Source: Arsenophonus sp052174115 (GTDB lineage: Bacteria > Pseudomonadota > Gammaproteobacteria > Enterobacterales > Enterobacteriaceae). Taken from it: a DNA stretch of 64,000 nt. Location: the NCBI GenBank assembly GCA_052174115.1, contig JBQMRX010000001.1, positions 930,001-994,000 on the forward strand, given 5' to 3'. Made by a program: the position numbers and the translations under genes. Positions 58,691 to 64,000 of this stretch are shown one piece after another. Under the pieces are notes generated by a model. It was not told the DNA's origin. It did no database searches and saw nothing but the letters and a program-made list of their open reading frames with translations. How positions within the stretch are numbered: the stretch's first letter is position 1; each line of letters starts with the position of its first letter.

Positions 58691-59411
58691 AGCCTTTCAT
58701 CTCCAATTTTTTTGCTAATGTAAAATTACCAGATTGAATAATTTTTCCTTGATGTAGAACATGAACAAAATCAGGTAATACATAATCTAAAATTCGTTGA
58801 TAATGAGTTATAATAATAAAAGCTCTTTCAGTAATACGTAGTGAATTTATTCCTTTAGCTACTATTTTTAAAGCATCAATATCAAGACCCGAGTCAGTTT
58901 CATCTAAAATACATAATTTAGGTTCTAACACAGCCATTTGTAAAATATCATTACGTTTTTTCTCACCACCAGAAAAACCAACATTAACAGATCGAGTAAG
59001 TAAATCTTTTGGCATATCAAGTAATTTTATTTTATCTTCTATGAAATCTTGAAAATCAAATCTATCTAGTGGTGGTTGTTTACGGTATTTTCTCACTGCA
59101 TTAATAGATGTTTGTAAAAAAAATTGATTACTTACTCCAGGAATTTCAATGGGATATTGAAAAGCTAGAAATATACCTTCACCTGCACGCTCTTCTGGTG
59201 ATAACTTAATTAAATTTTTATTTTTAAATAAAATTTCGCCATACTCTATTTGATATTCTTCACGTCCAGCTAATGTTGCTGATAATGTACTTTTACCTGA
59301 TCCATTAGGACCCATTATTGCATGTATTTCACCCGCTTTTACTTCTAGGTTTAATCCATTAAGAATTCGATTGTTGTCAACACTAACATTTAAATTTTTA
59401 ACATTTAACAT
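58665..59411 (-). CDS. sufC: Fe-S assembly ATPase SufC
   Basis: This ABC-type ATPase drives the SufBC2D scaffold. 248 residues, equal to E. coli. Walker A IMGPNGSGKST (about 34-44), LAFQYPIEIPGV, the signature VGFSGGEKKRNDI, Walker B KLCILDETDSGLDIDAL and the switch IITHYQRIL. It ends GYGWLTNKY, and the last codons overlap the sufD start. Confidence 0.98.
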   Translation of the reverse strand: MLNVKNLNVSVDNNRILNGLNLEVKAGEIHAIMGPNGSGKSTLSATLAGREEYQIEYGEILFKNKNLIKLSPEERAGEGIFLAFQYPIEIPGVSNQFFLQTSINAVRKYRKQPPLDRFDFQDFIEDKIKLLDMPKDLLTRSVNVGFSGGEKKRNDILQMAVLEPKLCILDETDSGLDIDALKIVAKGINSLRITERAFIIITHYQRILDYVLPDFVHVLHQGKIIQSGNFTLAKKLEMKGYGWLTNKY

Positions 59412-59460
59412 TTTATTCGCCTTAAATAACTTAGTATTCTTTTAATAGAAAATATTACTA

Positions 59461-60960
59461 TTAACCCACACTATGCTCTAAGCTAATTGCTAATAATTTT
59501 TGTGCTTCAACTGCAAATTCTAATGGTAGCTCAGAAAAAACATCTTTACAAAAACCATTTACGATCATAGAAATAGCATCATCTTCACTAATACCGCGCT
59601 GTAAACAATAAAAAAGTTGATATTCTCTAATACGAGATGTTGTAGCTTCATGTTCTAACTGTGCAGTATTATTTTTTATTTCGATATAAGGAAAAGTATG
59701 CGCACCACATTTTGTACCAATTAACATAGAATCACATTGAGTATAATTTTTAGCGTTTTCTGCAGTAGGTAAAATTTTTACTAAACCACGGTAACTATTT
59801 TGACTTTGTCCAGCTGAAATCCCTTTAGAAATAATGGTGGAATGTGTGTTTTTACCGATATGGATCATTTTTGTACCTGTATCAGCCTGTTGATTACCAT
59901 TAGTTAGTGCTACTGAAAAAAAATTTCCAACTGAATTATCTCCTTTTAGAATAACACTAGGATATTTCCAAGTAATAGCTGATCCTGTTTCAGATTGTAT
60001 CCAAGACATTTTAGCATTTTTACCATCACATAAAGCTCGTTTTGTGACAAAATTTAAGATTCCAGCAGTTTTACTTTTACCACCAGAAAACCAATTTTGT
60101 ACGGTAGAATATTTTACTTCAGCATCTTTATGGATAATAACTTCAACTACAGCAGCGTGTAGTTGATAGTTCTCTCGAACTGGAGCAGAGCATCCTTCAA
60201 TATAACTAACATAACTACCTTCATCAGCAATTAATATAGTTCGTTCAAATTGACCTGTTTTAGCTGAATTAATACGAAAATAAGTTGATAATTCTATTGG
60301 ACAACGAATACCTTTTGGTATATATACAAACGTTCCATCAGAAGCTACGGTAGCATTCAATGTAGCAAAAAAATTATCTTGATTAGAAACAACTGTACCA
60401 ATATATTTTTTTACTAACTCAGGATAACGGTGAATCGCTTCATTAAAAGAACAAAAAATAATACCAAGTTTCGCTAATTCATTACAATAAGTTGTTGAAA
60501 CAGAAACAGAATCAAAAATAGCATCTACTGCAATAGATTTGCTTTCACGCACTGGAATACCAAGTTTATTGAATGTTTCTTCAACTTCTGTTGTTAAATA
60601 ATTATTTTTATAAACATTATTTATATCTGACTGTAAATTAGATTTATCGTAAAAATTATCATCACAATTATTGCAAGATGGCGCTGAATAATAACTATAT
60701 TCCTGATAATTTAAATTAGGATAATATCCTTTAAGCCAATGAGGCTCTTTCATACTTAACCAATTCTTATAGGCCTCTAAACGAAATTGTAACATCCAAT
60801 CAGGTTCATTACGTTTTTCAGAAATTGCTTTAATAATGTTTTCATTCAAACCTTTACCCAACTCATCTGTTTTAATTTGAGTAAAAAAACCTTCTTTATA
60901 ATAATGTTCTCCTAACAATTGTTGAATATCATCATTAATTTCTATATTATACTGTGACAT
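59461..60960 (-). CDS. sufB: Fe-S assembly scaffold protein SufB
   Basis: Principal scaffold on which the nascent cluster is built. 499 residues (495 in E. coli). Segments: KAISEKRNEPDWML-FRLEAY, VDAIFDSVSVSTTY, YIPKGIRCPIELSTYFRINS, YIEGCSAPVRENYQLHAAVVE, SWIQSETGSAITWKYPSVIL, SYRGLVKILPTAENAKNYTQCDSMLIG, and the cluster cysteine region. An insertion-like Cys/Asp/Asn stretch near residues 93-115 differs from the usual sequence. It starts 15 bases after sufA. Confidence 0.97.
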   Translation of the reverse strand: MSQYNIEINDDIQQLLGEHYYKEGFFTQIKTDELGKGLNENIIKAISEKRNEPDWMLQFRLEAYKNWLSMKEPHWLKGYYPNLNYQEYSYYSAPSCNNCDDNFYDKSNLQSDINNVYKNNYLTTEVEETFNKLGIPVRESKSIAVDAIFDSVSVSTTYCNELAKLGIIFCSFNEAIHRYPELVKKYIGTVVSNQDNFFATLNATVASDGTFVYIPKGIRCPIELSTYFRINSAKTGQFERTILIADEGSYVSYIEGCSAPVRENYQLHAAVVEVIIHKDAEVKYSTVQNWFSGGKSKTAGILNFVTKRALCDGKNAKMSWIQSETGSAITWKYPSVILKGDNSVGNFFSVALTNGNQQADTGTKMIHIGKNTHSTIISKGISAGQSQNSYRGLVKILPTAENAKNYTQCDSMLIGTKCGAHTFPYIEIKNNTAQLEHEATTSRIREYQLFYCLQRGISEDDAISMIVNGFCKDVFSELPLEFAVEAQKLLAISLEHSVG

Positions 60961-60975
60961 AATTTAATTCACTAC

Positions 60976-61353
60976 TTAAATACTAAAACTTTCACCACAA
61001 CCACAAAAATATTGAGCTTTAGGGTTATTAAACTTGAACATTTGATTAAGACCATCACGGATATAATCAATTTCTGTACCGTCAACAAATGGCATTACTT
61101 CTATAGGAACAAAAAGTTTCGCACCATTATTTTCAAACAGTAAATATTCTTTCATTAAATCATTTATTAATGTAATCACATAACTAAAACCAGCACAGCC
61201 TGATTGCTTAATATTAAGAGATAATCCTTGACTAACAGAATTTTTTTTCATTAATTTACAAATTTGAGTTGCTGCTTTATTAGTTATTGTAAGACCATTC
61301 CAAGTTGTTTTATTCAAAGAAAAAGTATTAATATACTTTGTTATTATTGTCAT
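60976..61353 (-). CDS. sufA: A-type Fe-S carrier SufA
   Basis: A-type carrier protein delivering clusters from SufBCD to target proteins. 125 residues (122 in E. coli) with the three cluster cysteines: IKQSGCAGFSYV (about residue 72) and CGCGESF at the end (about 117 and 119). It is the first gene of the operon; GAGG is well placed before the ATG. Control signals should lie at 61354-61470. Confidence 0.97.
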   Translation of the reverse strand: MTIITKYINTFSLNKTTWNGLTITNKAATQICKLMKKNSVSQGLSLNIKQSGCAGFSYVITLINDLMKEYLLFENNGAKLFVPIEVMPFVDGTEIDYIRDGLNQMFKFNNPKAQYFCGCGESFSI

Positions 61354-61441
61354 TATTCTAACCTCAATAAACTAATATTTTATCAAACTTACTGTATAAA
61401 AGTATAGTTAGATTTATTTTAATTAATATTAAATATTACAT

Positions 61442-61460
61442 GATAATGAGAATACATTTT
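61442..61460. promoter_or_regulatory. Possible Fur-box-like site upstream of sufA
   Basis: GATAATGAGAAT followed by ACATTTT resembles the left half of the Fur consensus (GATAATGATAATCATTATC); the right half is poor (about 13 of 19). It lies about 90 bases upstream of sufA. E. coli suf is repressed by Fur. The match may be chance in AT-rich DNA. Confidence 0.25.
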
Positions 61461-63936
61461 TATTTTAACTATTTATTTTAATAAAATAATTTATTAGAGT
61501 ATTTTATTTAAAAAAAGTTACATTTATTTAAAAAAAATAACTAAATTCTAAATATATATATATTTTTTTAAAAAAAAATAAAAAATATTAAATGATTTTA
61601 TTTTATTTTTAAATATAAATAATTAAATTATGTTTACTATATAAAAATAAAGATAATTTATTTTTAATTATTATTAAAGATTTTATCAATTAAATTTATT
61701 ATCGACAATATAAATAGATCGCATAGATCAAATTATATAAAAGTTGCTGTTCATTTATAAAACATTAAATTACTATAATTATAGTATTAATTAAATATAA
61801 GTTTTATATAATTTTAGTTAAATATATTCAATTACCAAGAATATAGTTTATTTAATATCGTCAAGTTATTATCGAATAGTAATTTAAATAATTAATAGTA
61901 AATTTATTAATAAATATTTTACTTTATAATATCACCATTAGTATTGAACTTTATAATTAATAAATGATTAGATAATATTTTTTATTATTTAACTATTAAT
62001 TTATTTAAAAATATAAAATGATATAAAATTATTTAATTATATTCAATAATATTTTTTATGTAATTAATATAATAACTAATTTTCATAAAATATATTAAAT
62101 TTATTAAAATATTAATATAGAAACTATATTAAATTATATTAAAAATATTTTAATCTTTTTTTTTAAAATAAAAGTTATATTGAATGTTTCCTATAAGAAA
62201 TAGTTCTATATAAATAATTTAAATAAGAAAAATAATTTATTAAAAAGAAAGAATAAAAAATATATTTTAATTATAAATTAATATTAATAAAAACATTAAA
62301 TTTTATTTTTTTATTTGAAAAGCGAAACAATAAATAAATAGATAAAATTTAAAAAATAACAATTATTCAATAATTAATTCAATTAGGTGATTTACTATTC
62401 ATTATTATATAATATTGATGTTTATATCATTATTAAAGCTAAAAATACATTTAATGTATAATCATTGATTTATAGACTTTGCAAGTTAATTTTTTTAAAA
62501 TATTCAATTGTTAATTTCTATATATAGTGGATAATTTATAAAAGTATATTTATTAATATACTATAATTTATAATAAAATACTTTAATTTAAAATAGAATT
62601 ACTAACAGTAAATATTAAATATTTAAATTTATTTTTTAAATATTAAGATAAACTAAATTAAAATAAATAAAAAGAAAAATAAATTAAAATAAAATTTATT
62701 AAAAATACATAAAATTACTATTAAATTTATAAAAATTATTCTTAAAAATTCAAGTGTATTATTAAATATATCTAAAGAATTTATATAATCTATAAATAAA
62801 TATATTAAAAAAACCAATTTTTATTTCAAATGATTTAATTTATATATTATAAATATATAATATATATGTTGTTTTAATAAATAACAATATTTTATATTAA
62901 TTAATTATCATAGTTTAGAGAGAGTGCTAAGATTTTAGCTTAGTTTTAATAATGAAAATTATTACATGTTTTTAATTACTTAAAATTAAATTAAAATTTT
63001 GATTAAATTAAATTGTATTAATAATATCTTAATATCTATTCTTTAGTTTAAATAAATTTAATATATAATATATAATTTATTATTTTATAATAAATTAATT
63101 TGTTTATTTTAATAAAATTATGCAAGTAAAATTACTTTCTTATTTAATTAATAATTTTAATAAGAAATATAAAATAATAAAAATCAATTAAATATATTTT
63201 ATTATATCCATTTTCAATTTTAACTTTTTATGTAAATTTTTATATAAAATATCATAGATCATATAATTATAATATCGTTAAAATATTAAATACATTTTTT
63301 CTTAATATTTTAATTATTAAAATAATTTATAGAAAAATTTATGATTTTTAGTACCTAATTTATTAGAGTTATATATTAATTGAATTAATATATTATATTT
63401 TTGATTATTATTAATTATCTTTTATTTTAATTAAGATATTTGTACTTTTTAAAATCTAAATTAATATTATCTCTTATATTGACATTAATTTGATAGGTAA
63501 CTTGATATTTTATTTTTAATGATATTAATTATTTAATTTATTGTATTTTATTAAATTTTCAATTTTTAATATTATTTATTTTATAAAATTCTTTATTTTA
63601 TTACTGACTTTAAATTTAATTAGTTTTAATAAAAAGTAATCTATTTAACTAAGAATTTATTTGTTTTTATATTATTAAAATAGTACATTTTAATATAGAA
63701 ATAAGCATTATTTAATATTTAAATAATAAAAAATAAATTTATTTCTATAAATATCGAAGTAATTTTATTTTTTACAAAAAACTATATTTTTTTATATTAT
63801 TTAATTTTTATTATTTATACTCATATTTTACTTATTTTATATATTTATGATATATCTTATCTTTTTTTAAATAAAAAACTATTTCTATATAAATTTAATT
63901 TTTATATATAAAAATTAAATTGTTTCCATGATCAAT

Positions 63937-63956
63937 GATATGATACATATCATATC
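63937..63956. repeat. Short perfect inverted repeat near window end
   Basis: GATATGAT (63937-63944) and ATCATATC (63949-63956) flank ACAT. GGGAGATATG on the minus strand here looks like a ribosome site and start, but its frame closes after 12 codons. Confidence 0.4.
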
Positions 63957-64000
63957 TCCCTAAAATTAAGATGTTTTATATTTTAATATCTTTAATTAAA

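Larger units (their letters stand above)
61354..64000. other. AT desert upstream of sufA to the window end
   Basis: About 2.6 kb with no readable gene on either strand. The first 120 bases should carry the suf promoter. A minus-strand TATACT near 61400 is a possible -10 box, but no matching -35 is visible. A perfect 8-bp inverted repeat lies at 63937-63956 near the window end. The region 62920-62960 is slightly richer in G and C. Confidence 0.5.

Noticed and set aside
63921..63955. A small minus-strand ORF behind a GGGAGAT sequence near the window end.
   Set aside because: It closes after 12 codons and matches nothing; it could only be a leader peptide, for which there is no supporting structure.
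1..64000. CRISPR arrays, insertion sequences, prophage and restriction or toxin systems.
   Set aside because: No repeated spacer arrays, transposase motifs or phage-like frames are present on either strand; all intact frames have enterobacterial housekeeping identities.

Overview
The window comes from a strongly reduced, very A+T-rich genome of the order Enterobacterales, most likely a long-term intracellular insect symbiont. By eye roughly four fifths of the bases are A or T, and only about half of the window is coding. Every readable protein resembles its Escherichia coli homologue closely in length, motifs and, mostly, gene order. I see no transposon, prophage, plasmid, CRISPR or toxin gene. 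The style fits Arsenophonus-, Aschnera- or Wigglesworthia-like symbionts of blood-feeding flies, but the sequence alone does not let me name the genus.

Layout: (1) 1-12970 holds the 3' end of prc, then htpX; ychF and pth; prs, ispE and lolB on the minus strand; a decayed hemA; and the prfA-prmC-sirB1-kdsA run. (2) 12971-23813 holds tRNA-Ser(GGA), yceB, murJ, tRNA-Val(GAC), ribE and argS, each separated by about 0.6-1.7 kb of AT desert. (3) 23814-29803 is a 6-kb desert with one readable pseudogene of AsmA/TamB character. (4) 29804-42037 holds aspS, the divergent znuCB/znuA-mepM zinc locus with a Zur-type operator, pykA, a decayed hexR, zwf, and mdtJI behind a structured leader. (5) 42038-54527 holds tsaB, fabI, pdxH-tyrS, a decayed slyB, rnt, grxD and lpp with a clear terminator. 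(6) 54657-61353 holds ldtE and the complete sufABCDSE operon. (7) 61354-64000 is non-coding.

What the genes do together: translation (prfA, prmC, pth, tsaB, argS, aspS, tyrS, rnt, two tRNAs); a maintained Gram-negative envelope (murJ, mepM, ldtE, lpp, lolB, kdsA, fabI, yceB, prc, htpX); central carbon metabolism (zwf, pykA, prs); isoprenoids (ispE); Fe-S assembly (suf, grxD); zinc uptake (znuABC); spermidine export (mdtJI); and the last steps of riboflavin and pyridoxal phosphate synthesis (ribE, pdxH), which suits B-vitamin supply to a host.

The main interest lies between the genes. Several deserts have the size and place of a gene present in E. coli, and three still contain recognisable codon-by-codon remains of that gene (hemA, slyB, hexR). 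Some regulation appears to have survived: a Zur operator, and a short upstream ORF ending in a hairpin before mdtJI. Several unusually long perfect AT-rich palindromes stand out from the deserts. Identifications are from recalled family sequences; no search was run.
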